This document shows positions 11,661-21,469 of a DNA stretch of 64,000 nucleotides, piece after piece (positions within the stretch are counted from its first letter, which is position 1; every line of letters begins with the position of its first letter). The notes under the pieces were generated by a model, which made no database searches, had not been told where the DNA came from, and saw only the letters and a list, made by a program, of their open reading frames with translations. The stretch comes from Symbiodinium sp. CCMP2592 (lineage: Eukaryota; Sar; Dinophyceae; Suessiales; Symbiodiniaceae): assembly GCA_905221615.1 (NCBI GenBank), contig CAJNDT010000488.1, positions 74,300 through 138,299 of the forward strand. Direction: 5' to 3'. The translations under genes were made by a program, and so were the position numbers.

Positions 11661-11848
11661 AAGCTCCTTTCCAAACCCTAAGCCCTAGGCCCTAAACCCT
11701 GAACCTCTTACCAAAAATGGCTGAGGCTTCCCTCTTGCAACACCCGCTCCCTCGGGCCTCGATCGGTGCTCCTGGCGACGACGAATATTCTCCTGCAGCT
11801 AAGAACTAGAAGCGGATTTTGGGCTACATGGCTATACAAAAGTGATTA

Positions 11849-11947
11849 CCCAGAGAGCCCAATACCCCGTAATTAAGGAACATACCCTGAATCACAAAAT
11901 GAGCCCCCTTATAGCTAAAGGTACATTCCTTAATTAAGGGGTATTGA
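11849..11947. mobile_element. Hairpin element, family B, right end truncated
   Basis: Left arm CCCAGAGAGCCCAATACCCC is intact; the right arm stops at GGGGTATTGAATAC. Confidence 0.78.
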
Positions 11948-12117
11948 ATACCTGACCTGACGACTCTAGCATGCCAGACTGGTCTCCGGCATTTCTAGCT
12001 CTTTGGGGCCACGACATGCCGCAGGCGGCAGGGGCTTCCTGGTTTCTGGCGCTGGACTCTTGTATTTACTTACTCAGAGAAACCGCATACTCTTATTGCT
12101 TCAAAGTTCTGCGTACA

Positions 12118-12224
12118 CCCAGAGAGCCCAATACCCCCTTCATTGAGGAATATACCTTAAACTATAAGGGGGTTCATACTATGCTTTAAACTATGTTCCT
12201 CAATTAAGGGGTCTTGGGCTCTAG
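12118..12224. mobile_element. Hairpin element, family B
   Basis: Arms CCCAGAGAGCCCAATACCCC and GGGTCTTGGGCTCTAG around AAGGGGGTTCATACTATG. Confidence 0.82.
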
Positions 12225-12358
12225 AACCCTCGACTGGAATCTGAAACGCCAAACCCTGGAACGCGCTTGAAGGTCTACCAAGCCTTCGATGAAGGAATGT
12301 TAAAACCCACTGGGCGCTGTAAGGGAGGATGCCGCCGAAACGCAGCTATGCATGTAGG

Positions 12359-12412
12359 GATAGCTAGCTAGCTAGCTAGCTATCTAGATAGATGGATAGA
12401 TAGATGAGATAG
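12359..12412. repeat. TAGC/GATA tetranucleotide tract
   Basis: TAGCTAGCTAGC followed by AGATAGATGGATAGATAG. Confidence 0.9.
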
Positions 12413-12929
12413 GTACGTAAACGAAGTGAATGTGTATATTTGTATATACACACCTAGACTCGTTTGAAATTCATAAGCGACCCACAATATAGGCCAGTAG
12501 GCTTCTAGAGAAACTGTAGTGTCACAGGGCTCAGCCCGAGGCACTGCCGAACTCATGGGCGAGGCAGCAAGCTGCAATTCGTCCAGTGGTTTAGGGGTCA
12601 GGACCTGAGTTTTAGCGAAGGGGGTTGAGTTTTGCCTCCTGTTGATTGTAGAGCTTTGCCTCCTGTTGATTGTACATTTAAATTTTATTGCCGAGGGTTC
12701 TGAAAGCCTGTGCTTAATCACACCGCGTCTTGTCACCCTCTGCTTTTGGAAGTCCCGCCTGTTCAAACCCCAGTGAACAGCAGGAACTACAATGTGAAGA
12801 AACCAAGATCCCCACTCCCACAAGCCTACAACCCAGAAATGACCACCACACCCTACAGTACATAACCGTAAGCTCATACCTTCGCCCGAGTGACATGCCT
12901 CAACCAAATGTCCCAAAAAACAAACCATA

Positions 12930-13034
12930 ATGTAGTCTTAATAATCAGAGTAAGGTTGTCGGGCCCATCATACTATGCTGCTTATGATAAGGAACTGCCA
13001 AAATAGCATGGGTAATTATCAAGGCCCCTTTATT
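12930..13034. mobile_element. Hairpin element, family I (AGGGGCCTTAATAATTAGAA)
   Basis: ATGTAGTCTTAATAATCAG opposite GTAATTATCAAGGCCCC with CAAAATAGCATGGGTAATTA inside. Confidence 0.65.
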
Positions 13035-13334
13035 ACCACCCAAAGCCCCGAATGTTAAACCTTCCAGGAGGAGCTTATACCCCTTAGAACCATCATAAAA
13101 AGTAGTATGTTAAATATTCTCTTGGGCTTTACCTAAGGAGACCACAGGAGCCTCCTCGCGCTCCAGGTGAGACCTCGAGTCCACGTTGCCCCGGTAGTAG
13201 CGCCGGCGCTGCCTCGGTCTAGACTCGTCTAGCACTTCCAGGCTACTGTAAGCTACCAAAAACGACCTCTGTGTAGTTTCTTATAAAAAATGGGATTATA
13301 AGGCTCCGACACAAAGGGGATTTTGGTGGGTGAA

Positions 13335-13660
13335 GGTACTTGTACATGTACACAGATAGGTATGCGTGCCGTTCATTCACATGTGATATACGTACACATG
13401 TACATGTACATGTATCTGTACATCTACATAGACATATACATGTACACGAATCAATGCAGAAAATGTACAGGTACATGTACGCACACATTTGTGCATACCT
13501 ATACACTTACATGGCTTCTCGGACGCAAACATATGTGAAATTGCATGCGCATGTAAATGAACGTGTTCATGCATGTACACAGATGCTTATACATATACAT
13601 CAACCTATCTCTATACCTCTGCCTATACATACACACACAGACGTATACATGTTTGTACGT
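13335..13660. repeat. ACATGT-rich degenerate repeat
   Basis: GTACATGTACATGTACATGT-type units mixed with ACATATACA. The Met/Tyr/His-rich frames through it are artefacts. Confidence 0.85.
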
Positions 13661-14026
13661 CTAGCGTTGCATTTTGCCGACTCCCAGTGGTAGCTCCGGC
13701 CAAAAGCCCGTTTCGGCATCTCAAACCTACGGCTCTAGATCTCCCAAATATACCAAAAAATGGAATATGCCCGGAATAAAGGCTTTCGTTTTTTGGGGCT
13801 TAAGGCTTTAAGCTTTAGGTAGGGCTTAGGACTGGGCTAATGGCTTTGGTGTCATGGGGGTCTTCTGGGAGTTGATGAAGAAGAGGGCCGGTAACAAAGT
13901 CTTGTATGGATGCTGTACGGATTGAAGTGGGGGTTCAGGGCTCCCGAAAAGCCCAACACACCTTACAAGCAAGCAAGCAGTAGCAACTGCCGAAACCCTC
14001 AATCCCCTAAACCCTACAGAAAACCC

Positions 14027-14122
14027 CAAAAAGTTGGAAACCCCATAGCCTCAATCCTTAACCGTAATGTATAAGGAACCCAAGCACTACTTGGCCTTAA
14101 TCAGGTTTCCAACTTTATGGAG
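14027..14122. mobile_element. Hairpin element, family C, diverged, abutting the transposon
   Basis: Arms CCCCAAAAAGTTGGAAAC and GTTTCCAACTTTATGGAG. The transposon's left terminal repeat begins five bases beyond it. Confidence 0.72.
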
Positions 14123-14126
14123 TTTA

Positions 14127-14150
14127 ATGTAAGAGTGGCTTTATTAAACC
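14127..14150 (+). repeat. Left terminal inverted repeat
   Basis: This 24-nt sequence starts ATGTAAGAGTGGC and is preceded by TA. It matches the reverse complement of 25610-25633 except at three positions (A/T, A/G and T/A at TIR positions 5, 6 and 18). Confidence 0.82.
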
Positions 14151-14292
14151 GGGTGACAATTAAAATATTCCCCGGGCCAGAATTTCCGGGCGCAAGAGGA
14201 GTTTAAAGGCAAGGGCAGATTTGGCCAAACAACTGATCATAATTTTCCAGTCGCAATAATAAACGGGGTGACAATTAAAATATTCGGGCTCG
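14144..14292 (+). repeat. Left subterminal repeat, two copies of an AACGGGGTGACAATTAAAAT motif
   Basis: The motif occurs at 14144-14170 (with CCGGG variants) and again at 14255-14285, each followed by a short GC-rich stretch. The core AAACGGGGTGRCAAT also recurs once per unit in the 273-bp array of intron 1 (18961, 19234, 19507, 19780). Subterminal repeats of this kind are often transposase-binding sites; that role is inference. Confidence 0.6.
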
Positions 14293-14488
14293 GAAATCCC
14301 CAAAATTCTACAGACGAGGCTACGTATTTAGCAGAGACTCAAACAAAGAGGACCCTAACCCAGCCAGCAGAGTGCAGTTCGGCACAGACGACACTGAACT
14401 ACTAGCTCGCAGAGTGCAGTTCCAGACTGTTTCAACTACACCCCTCGGCAGATCCAATGGCATCCAGAGATCTGTGAAACAGAAGAAC
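14151..14488. other. Left non-coding end of the transposon
   Basis: Holds the subterminal repeat motif and the 3' flank of the transposase gene. From about 14355 rightward CAGA becomes frequent, including two similar copies of GCAGAGTGCAGTTC (14369 and 14409). Confidence 0.6.
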
Positions 14489-17400
14489 TCAGGCTGCCTT
14501 AGGCGGCAGACCCAGCTCCAGACGCAGTTTGTTCAGCAGATACCGCTCCAGCTTCGCAGGATCACAGTCCAAACATCCACTTTGCCAGTGGCATCTGGAA
14601 CAGACGCCCAGGCCTGTCAGACGGACGTGCTCGATGCGAGATTTGTCCTCTTCAGACAAATCACTGGCCTCAGGCTCCTTGTTCAGAGTGAGGAGCTGCT
14701 TGGCCAGATTCCAGAGCTTCAGGCCTGTGGCAGAGGCCTCTGCAGACTTCGCTGCCAGTTTTTCAGAGCGCAGGCGGTTGCTCTTCAGAAGCTTGTCCAG
14801 AGACTTCTCCTTGTCCAGAAGCTCTTTTGAGAGCTTGGCCTGCTCTCCAGACAGCTGGATGAGCCAGGCCTTCAGCTCAGACATGATCTCCAGAACCAGC
14901 TTGTGGCGAGAGCCATGAGAACAGGGTCCTTCCAGACAGAGAGGGTACAGGATCCAGAGCATGTTGGCCAGAACCCAGAAGCCGCACTCGTCAGACTTCT
15001 GGGTGCCAGAGGAGCTTCTCTCTGGCAGAGTCTCTGCCGGCAGAAGCAGAGACAGAAGCCTGGCAGCGTTCACAGAGCACTCCTCGTGCTTCTCAGACAG
15101 GCTGTCCAGGTACTTCACAGAGAAGCTTTCCGAGAGGTCTTCTCGCTGCAGGACCAGAAGGGTCCAGTGGTTCGGAGAGTGCCCCCAGACGGGCACGAAC
15201 AGCAGCTTGTTCTCAGAGCGAAGTCTGTCCAGAGCAGTCTGCAGAAGCTCGGGGCGGTCGTGTTCGGCGAGGAGCTGCCCAGAGAGCTTCGGGTCCACCA
15301 TGCAGATCTTGTTGTCCAGGAACCAGTTCTCGTCGGAGTCGCTCAGATTGTACCGCAGAAGTTCCCAGCCGTACCGAAGATGCTGGTCCAGAAGCATCTG
15401 CGGGAAAGACTTCTTGAACTTCAGCAACTCCACAGGCTCCGCAGCGAAGAACCCACCAGAAGCCTCCAAAAAGAGGGCTGAGCCACCGCAAGCTCGCAGA
15501 ACAGTCTGCTTCAGCTCCCTCTTCAGGCGCAGATTCTTCCACTTCTTCGGAGTCTGCCAGAGTGGATCAACCTCGCAGACGTCCTTGTCAGAGAGGATCA
15601 CGGTGGCACAGGCATCCCCTACACCTGAGCAGACAATGAAACAGAAACTGTCTTAATTATTGAAGAAAATAAATTAAATGCGACTCAGTGGCCAATCAGA
15701 GACACCTGGTTCGTCAGAAGGTTGTGCATAGAGCACTTGCCAGACTTGCCACAGGTGTGGTCCTCTCGCAGAATCCTGCAGACTCGGCCGTAGAGAGGGC
15801 CCTTCGTTGCCTCCTTGAGCTCAGAGGCCTTCTCAGCGACGGGGTCAGCAGGAGCAGGGCCAGGAACCAAAGCAGAGTCGCCGGAGGGCTTGTCGTCCAG
15901 AGCCTTGGCCTTCGCCAGAGCCTTCGCAGCGTGGGCCAGGGCCGTCTTTTTCTTTTGCTTCAAAACGGCCTTCTTCACGACAGAGGGCTTCTTCTCAGAG
16001 GCTCTCGGCACCAGACGTTGCAAAGCTTGCTGTCGGGACATCTGTGTCAGACGATGCCTCATGGCTTCCAGAAGCTTTCCTCGAAGCTTCCGCTTGGCCA
16101 GAGTGATCATCTGCTTCACGTCTCGCTTGACAGTTTTCTTGTGCAGAGTGTCTTTGTCCGCAGAGAGCTGCTTCTGCCAGGCTGCACGTTGCAGGTCCAG
16201 AGAAAGTGTCAGGACGCCAGATTCGATGCAGGGGAGCTGCAGATCCAGTGGCATCTCGTGCACGTTCAGAAGGGCCTCGGAGACCTGGTTTTCCAGAGCC
16301 TCGTCCTGCGAGTCCGAGTGGTAGTAGCTCCATTCCACCAGATCCGCCACGACTTTGGCTCCGTGCAGAGCAGACCAGTCCGGCTGGGCTGGAATGCCAG
16401 ATGCATCCAGCCAGGAGTAGCGGTCCTTCAGCCAGGCTGGCTTCGTCCTTGCAGAACCTCGGCTGCCAACATGTCGAGGAAAAAAAAAGCTAGAGATTAC
16501 TTGAAGCTGGAAAAATAATTAATTAGAGGAGAGCAGAGCGGCCCATGGAGGCGCCGCAGCAGTCTTCGTCTTTCAGAGGCACCAGAGTCTGCTTGGAGAA
16601 GTCCGGTCTGTAAGCCAGCAGACCCTTTCGGCGAAGACCAGACACGATCCAGTCTTTCGAGGCCTGTCGCTCAGACATCTTCGTCTGAGCTTGCACCACA
16701 GCCGTCGCCATGTCCAGATGGCTCGCTCGCCAGAACTCCTTCTCGCCAGCTGCCAGCAGAGCAGTCTGACCGGCATGCCTGCAGGCACGTATGGTTTAGG
16801 ACAGTGTAATTAAACCGGACATCAGAGAAGGGAAGCAAAAAACAAAATGATTAGAGCAGCCTCAGGTCGTCCATGGCAGACCTTGCCAGACTTTTGAAAG
16901 ATCTGGCATAGTCTGTGTCAGTCAGTTGCAGACTCGCAGTCAGTTTCGGTCCAATGACCGTCTGCAGACTCTGCGAGTAGAACAGAGACTCTGCCCCAGA
17001 GACAGACCAGGCCGCCGCGAAGCAGTCGCGGACATGGACAGAGGCAGGTGCCAGAGCAGCCAGCTCCTCCTGAGCCCAGGCGAAGATGATGCCATCCACA
17101 TTCGCAGAGGGCTGGCTCATCAGACTGATCTGGCGAAACAGAGAAGGATCCTTGTCCCGGGCCTGCCTCCAGCCACGGAGCAGATTGCCAGCAGAAGAGC
17201 CTGCTTTGCGGCAGATCATCTTGCCAGAGAACTCAAACGTCTCGTCTCGCAGAAATCGACCAGAGCTGTCGATGTTGTTCAGACGAGCGTGAGAGCCGTG
17301 CACCACCAGAAGACCAGGCAGAACTTGCCCGCTCAAACCAGACTCGCCCTCCAGAGCAGGGTCTTTGCAGAGGCCGAACAGAGCTTGCCTGGCCTCGTAG

Positions 17401-20204
17401 GTGACACGGTAGCGCACAGAGTCCGCGTCCAGAAAGGCCCTCTTCTGCCTCTGACCAGAGGCACGGGCAGCTTCAGCAGACGGCTTCACAGCCTGCAGCA
17501 GAGGTGCCACCAGATCGCCAGACTTCACCTGGTCAGAGGAGGACAGATGGTGATTCTTCAGAGCCTCTCGCAGATGCTGCTGGGGCAGAGGGTTGTGCTC
17601 CCACTCAGCAAACAGCTCTTGCTCGCTGCCAGACTTTATCCACAGAGGGATTTGGTCGGAGCAGATCACGACCAAATCAGAGACATGCTCTCTGAACTCA
17701 GAGGGCTTGGCAACCCTGGTCGCCAGATCCTCCAGAGGTGCGAAGCAGGCTGTCCACAGAGTGCGGTCCAGACTCTGGTAAGTGAGCTTCGCAGAGACCA
17801 TCTCCTCAGACTCAGACAGCTTCGTCTTCAGATCCGGCTCCAGATTCTTGGCACCGACATCCAGCAACAGCTGCCTCAGACGGTTCTTGCCAGAATCTTT
17901 CGCAGCAGACTGCAGCTGCTTCTCGCCTTCAGAGATCTTTTGATCCAGACGACCCCGCTCGAAGGAGTCTGCAGAGGCACTCTTCGCAGACTTGAGCTTC
18001 AGAAGCTCGTGGCTCAGCAGAAGCTGCCACTGCGACAGCAGATGCCGCTTCTTCACAGAGTGCCCGTAGGCACGAGACTCCTCGAACCAGGTCCGCAGAG
18101 CGGTCTTCACGGCAGAAAACTCTGTCTTGCGGCCAGCTCCTGTCAGACGGAAGCCTTGCCCTCTTTTTCTGGCAGTAACCTTCGCACGGCCCTTACCAGA
18201 CCTGGCAGAGAGGTGCTTGCCAGGGAGCACAGAAAAGTTCCGCGCAGACTGTTGCAAGAGAACGTGGTCTCTTCTAGCCCAGAGCTTCTTGACGTACTTC
18301 TTGTCCAGACCAAGTTTCTGGCTCATGCTTTTAGCAAAGTCCTGCTCAGAACTAAAGCCAGGCATCTCTGTCCTCATCTGCTTCAGAACACGGGCTTGCA
18401 CTGCCAGAGGCATCTCTGCAGAGCGCTTCTTAGAAGGAGCTCCAGGCAGATTCTTTGGTCTGCCAGTGTTCTTCTTCTTCGCGTAGCGTCGCTGAGCTTC
18501 CAGACGAGCTTCTTCGTCAGTCTGTTCTACAACAGACTCTCTTGCCACTTCTGCCAGAATCTGCTTCATGGCAGCGGACAGTGGCCTGCCCTTGGGCTGA
18601 GCTTCCTTCTCCAGAGGAGGCTTCTCTGCTAGAGGGTGCTCAGGCTTCCAGAAGTGCAGCAGTCTCTTCTGCTTTCCAGAACCTGCTGCGGTTGAATCAA
18701 GAAACAAGAAAGAAGCCTTGTCACTTGCATGAAAACATATCAGTAAATAGTCAGTAATTTTGTCAACTGGCAAAGACGTGATGTTAGTAGGAAAACAGAG
18801 GCTTTGGTATTCGAGAGCTGCTGGCTTTGGCAAGAAGCCAGGGACTCCGGATTCCAGGAACTGCAGCAGCTAAACTTGAGGTCGGTTCCTTATTCCAATT
18901 CTATATAAACGGAGCCATTTCACAAAGCCGGCAAGGGTAACCCTTTGCAGCCCTTCTTCTGGCAATTATAAACGGGGTGGCAATAATAAACTCCTCCGGG
19001 GGAGGGGCTCCCGATGGGAAGCCTTGCTTTTGGGAAAGCTATGAAGCCAGTGGCTTTGGACAAGAAGCCAGAGGCTTTGGTATTCGAAAGCTGCAGGCTT
19101 TGGCAAGAAGCCAGGGACTCCGGATTCCAGGAACTGCAGCAGCTAAACTTGAGGTCGGTTCCTTATTCCAATTCTATATAAACGGAGCCATTTCACAAAG
19201 CCGGCAAGGGTAACCCTTTGCAGCCCTTCTTCTGGCAATTATAAACGGGGTGGCAATAATAAACTCATCCGGGGGAGGGGCTCCCGATGGGAAGCCTTGC
19301 TTTTGGGAAAGCTATGAAGCCAGTGGCTTTGGACAAGAAGCCAGAGGCTTTGGTATTCGAGAGCTGCAGGCTTTGGCAAGAAGCCAGGGACTCCGGATTC
19401 CAGGAACTGCAGCAGCTAAACTTGAGGTCGGTTCCTTATTCCAATTCTATATAAACGGAGCCATTTCACAAAGCCGGCAAGGGTAACCCTTTGCAGCCCT
19501 TCTTTTGGCAATTATAAAAGGGGTGGCAATAATAAACTCATCCGGGGGAGGGGCTCCCGATGGGAAGCCTTGCTTTTGGGAAAGCTATGAAGCCAGTGGC
19601 TTTGGACAAGAAGCCAGAGGCTTTGGTATTCGAGAGCTGCTGGCTTTGGCAAGAAGCCAGGGACTCCGGATTCCAGGAACTGCAGCAGCTAAACTTGAGG
19701 TCGGTTCCTTATTCCAATTCTATATAAACGGAGCCATTTCACAAAGCCGGCAAGGGTAACCCTTTGCAGCCCTTCTTCTGGCAATTATAAAAGGGGTGGC
19801 AATAATAAACTCTCCGGGGGAGGGGCTCCCGATGGGAAGCCTTGCTTTTGGGAAAGCTATGAAGCCAGTGGCTTTGGACAAGAAGCCAGAGGCTTTGGTA
19901 TTCGAGAGCTGCTGGCTTTGGCAAGAAGCCAGGGACTCCGGATTCCAGGAACTGCAGCAGCTAAACTTCAGAACGAATTAAATAATCAGTCTTTGCCAGA
20001 AGCAACATGGAATGACAGAAGCAGCTCGCCTGAAGAAGGCTGTGAGGTAGAACTCTCTGCAGTCGCCAGAGCTTGCTCCGACAAGCTTCCTTCAGAAGCT
20101 GCCACAAGCTGCTCAGACACGTCCTCGCTGGACACCAGAGCAGCAGAAGAAGCGGCCACACCACCGCCGCCATCTTCCTCATCAGAGGAGATCGCCACAG
20201 ACAT
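14489..20204 (-). CDS. Pogo/Tc5-like DDxD transposase fused to a C48 (Ulp1-like) cysteine protease, 5 exons
   Basis: Inferred exons on the minus strand are 20204-19997, 18682-16861, 16778-16543, 16457-15693 and 15624-14489. They sum to 4167 nt, or 1388 codons plus stop, in one frame. Residues about 1-69 are acidic and Ser-rich. An AT-hook-like GRPKN is at 143. A CENP-B/Tc5-type HTH lies at about 251-287 (GAGRKTEF...WFEESRAYG). The catalytic Asp candidates are D412 (CSDQIPLW), D622 (VRDCFAAAW) and D658 (LTDTDYARSFKS, aligning with the pogo pattern LQPLDxxxxxxFK), spaced DD35D. A Lys/Ala-rich linker with Cys/His follows, then a C48 protease with H1163 (NHWTLLVL), D1184 (YLDSL), Q1219 and C1224 (DECGFW), a coiled coil, and CSRC-x5-CLDC near the end. 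The product should cut and move the element; the protease may process the polyprotein or remove SUMO-like tags. The start is the first ATG after an in-frame stop; upstream exons cannot be excluded. Exon borders are inferred; the domain calls rest on visible motifs. Confidence 0.78.
15625..15692 (-). other. Intron 4 of the transposase gene (GC-AG, 68 nt)
   Basis: The donor is CTGATTG/GCCACTGAGTCG and the acceptor GTCTGCTCAG/GTGTAGG, phase 1, rebuilding GGT. It is AT-rich with AATAATTAAGA. Removal reads NQVSLIGVGDACATVILSD into the protease exon. A GT donor at 15705 was considered but leaves the wrong phase. Confidence 0.66.
16458..16542 (-). other. Intron 3 of the transposase gene (GC-AG, 85 nt)
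   Basis: The donor is TCCATGG/GCCGCTCTGCTC and the acceptor GCAGCCGAG/GTTCTGC, phase 1, rebuilding GGT. It contains TAATTAATTA and a long T run. Removal links ...CCGASMG to SARTKPAWLKDRYSWLD without a stop. Confidence 0.66.
16779..16860 (-). other. Intron 2 of the transposase gene (GC-AG, 82 nt)
   Basis: The donor is CTGAG/GCTGCTCTAATC and the acceptor TGCCTGCAG/GCATGCC, phase 2, making AGG (Arg). It is AT-rich with TTAATTA. Removal joins the transposase region ending SAMDDL to RHAGQTALLAAG, which reads naturally as the C-terminal part of a pogo domain. Confidence 0.68.
18683..19996 (-). other. Intron 1 of the transposase gene (GC-AG), holding a 273-bp tandem array
   Basis: The donor is TCTG/GCAAAGACTGATTA and the acceptor CGCAGCAG/GTTCTGG, phase 1, rebuilding a Gly codon (GGT). 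Without removal the frame stops at TGA (19986-19988). Most of its 1314 nt is the tandem array at 18797-19968. Confidence 0.6.
18797..19968 (+). repeat. 273-bp tandem array, about 4.3 units, inside intron 1
   Basis: The landmark CAAGAAGCCAGGGACTCCGG recurs at 18831, 19104, 19377, 19650 and 19922, giving spacings of 273, 273, 273 and 272. Units are nearly identical, so amplification was recent. Each unit carries TATATAAACGG and AAACGGGGTGGCAAT (or AAAGGGG), the latter shared with the left subterminal region. The array is poor in CAGA, unlike the sequence around it. The period equals 91 codons, so spurious 78-84-residue ORFs recur on the plus strand. Confidence 0.93.
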
Positions 20205-20226
20205 TGCTGGGCAGATCTACTAGCGA

Positions 20227-20238
20227 AGCCAAAATGGC
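20227..20238 (-). promoter_or_regulatory. Possible relict spliced-leader core upstream of the transposase ATG
   Basis: The minus strand reads GCCATTTTGGCT, identical over 12 nt to the centre of the dinoflagellate spliced leader (CCGTAGCCATTTTGGCTCAAG in the literature, core quoted here). It ends 23 nt before the ATG at 20204. The flanks (GGCAT before, TCGC after) do not match, so if it is a relic the ends have decayed. A chance 12-mer match in 64 kb on two strands is roughly a one-percent event before its position is considered. Confidence 0.4.
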
Positions 20239-20367
20239 ATGCCTGCAGATGCATGGACAATCAGAAAGCTTCTTCCTAATTAGGCTCTTCTCAGACAATG
20301 CAGGCAAAGCAGAACCTTGCAGAACAGATGCTCGGAATGTTTTCACTCTTCACTGCGAAGCAGATCA

Positions 20368-21253
20368 TCACTCCAGATCTCGGGAAGACCTGGGAGCAGG
20401 CGACAGATTCAGAATCTCCCAGACCTCGGCACCTTCGCCAGAGGCTTCGGCAGCAGATTCGCCGTTGGGATCAGAGGTTTCCTCCTCAGAGAACCCTAGA
20501 TCCCCCAGATCTCGCTCAGTCAGAGCGTGTCCTTGTGGAGGGTTCTTCCAGCAAAGCCAGAGATGATCTCCAACAGACAGATCCCGTCGCCTCACCAGCC
20601 AGCCATTCAGAGTCCAGCGCAGACTGACGGCACCGTTCCAGATGAGGCTGATCTGCTCACCAGATGCCAAGCAGAAGAACAGATCCGCTCGATCCAAGCC
20701 GAGGAACAGACCAAGCAAGGTCAGAATCTCCGGCTGCTTTCGCAGAAAGGCTTTGCCCAGAGCACAGACCGCCACGTAGGCAGAGACCACCGCAGAGGAC
20801 ACCATGTCAGTGTTCAGAGGAGCTACAGAACTGACACAGAGCTCGATCCAATCGGGAATCAGAGAGAACAAGAAGCTCGGCTGCAACCGGTGCTTGCAGA
20901 GCAACAACACTTCCAGAACGTGTGCAATGCGAGGTCAGACTCTTTTTCAAAAACTCCTGCGAGATCTGTTCTGCGGCTCACTTCAGAGCCTTCAATGCCT
21001 CAGAGGCTTTGCGAAGATACTCCTTCTGTTCAGAACTCAGAGTATCCCAGAGATGCAGGAAACAATCCGGTGCATACAGAGATGCCTCCTCGGACGGAGG
21101 CTCAGTCTCCTCAGAGGCTTCAGACAGAGCTTTCAGTCGCTGCAGCGGCTCAGGCACGGCAGGTGCCAGATCGTCGTTGGGGTCTTGCTTCAGAGACGGC
21201 TTCTTGACCACAGCGGAGGCAGACGGCTTCTTGAGCACCCCAGACTTGCCCAT
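20368..21253 (-). pseudogene. Broken gene, KKPS-rich N-terminus then hydrophobic domain, family unknown
   Basis: The first frame starts with ATG at 21253: MGKSGVLKKPSASAVVKKPS, then an acidic and helical stretch ending KASEALKALK at a TGA (20978-20980). The same frame reads on plausibly (AAEQISQEFLKKSL). The sense then moves to a second frame open from 20934 (IAHVLEVLLLCKHRLQ...), which continues for about 185 residues through a hydrophobic part (LFLGLDRADLFFCLASGEQISLIW) and an acidic tail to a stop at 20368. The nonsense codon plus frame change suggest a pseudogene. RNA editing or an unrecognised intron is possible, although the space for an intron is under 60 nt. KKP-repeat N-termini are common in Symbiodinium proteins, from memory. 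The gene is in the same orientation as the transposase and about 160 bp upstream of its ATG. No function is assigned. Confidence 0.45.
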
Positions 21254-21469
21254 CTTGCCGAAGAGAAGCGACCAGAGAGCTTGAGCAGAAGTTACTCAAG
21301 TACTTACATGTTGCAATCAGACAGGGGCTGCTTCTAGAAAGAGAGAAACCAAGACAGACACAGTGCGTCCAGATTTTTTCCTTCCTCTGCGACAGAGGTT
21401 CCTCTCGTCTGCAAGAAAAAAACACAGAGCCTGCGACCAGAGCTTCCAGAGCTTTGTACGAAAAACCAG

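Noticed and set aside
12380..12928. 182-codon minus-strand frame
   Set aside because: Ends in a GATA-type microsatellite and has no recognisable domain.
13243..13693. Met/Tyr/His/Thr-rich frames on both strands
   Set aside because: Translations of the ACATGT repeat.
15693..15706. GT donor at 15705 for the last intron
   Set aside because: It would leave phase 0, whereas the acceptor at 15625 needs one base carried over; the GC donor at 15692 fits and matches the other three introns.
15688..16518. 276-codon plus-strand frame and neighbouring plus-strand frames at 14372-15656
   Set aside because: Shadows of transposase exons 4 and 5. The minus-strand frame shows the protease residues and joins across introns.
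16926..18632. 568-codon open frame on the plus strand
   Set aside because: It is antisense to transposase exon 2, whose minus-strand frame carries clear HTH and catalytic motifs. The plus-strand frame has no recognisable domain and is open because CAGA-rich sequence creates few stops.
18977..19981. Repeated 78-84-codon plus-strand frames beginning MAIINSS or MAIIKG
   Set aside because: They recur only because the 273-bp unit is divisible by three; the array lies in an inferred intron of the opposite strand and the frames have no domain.
20298..20627. 109-codon plus-strand frame beginning MQAKQNLAEQM
   Set aside because: It reads rather naturally, but lies antisense to the upstream broken gene in CAGA-rich DNA, where CAG codons make Gln-rich frames by default.
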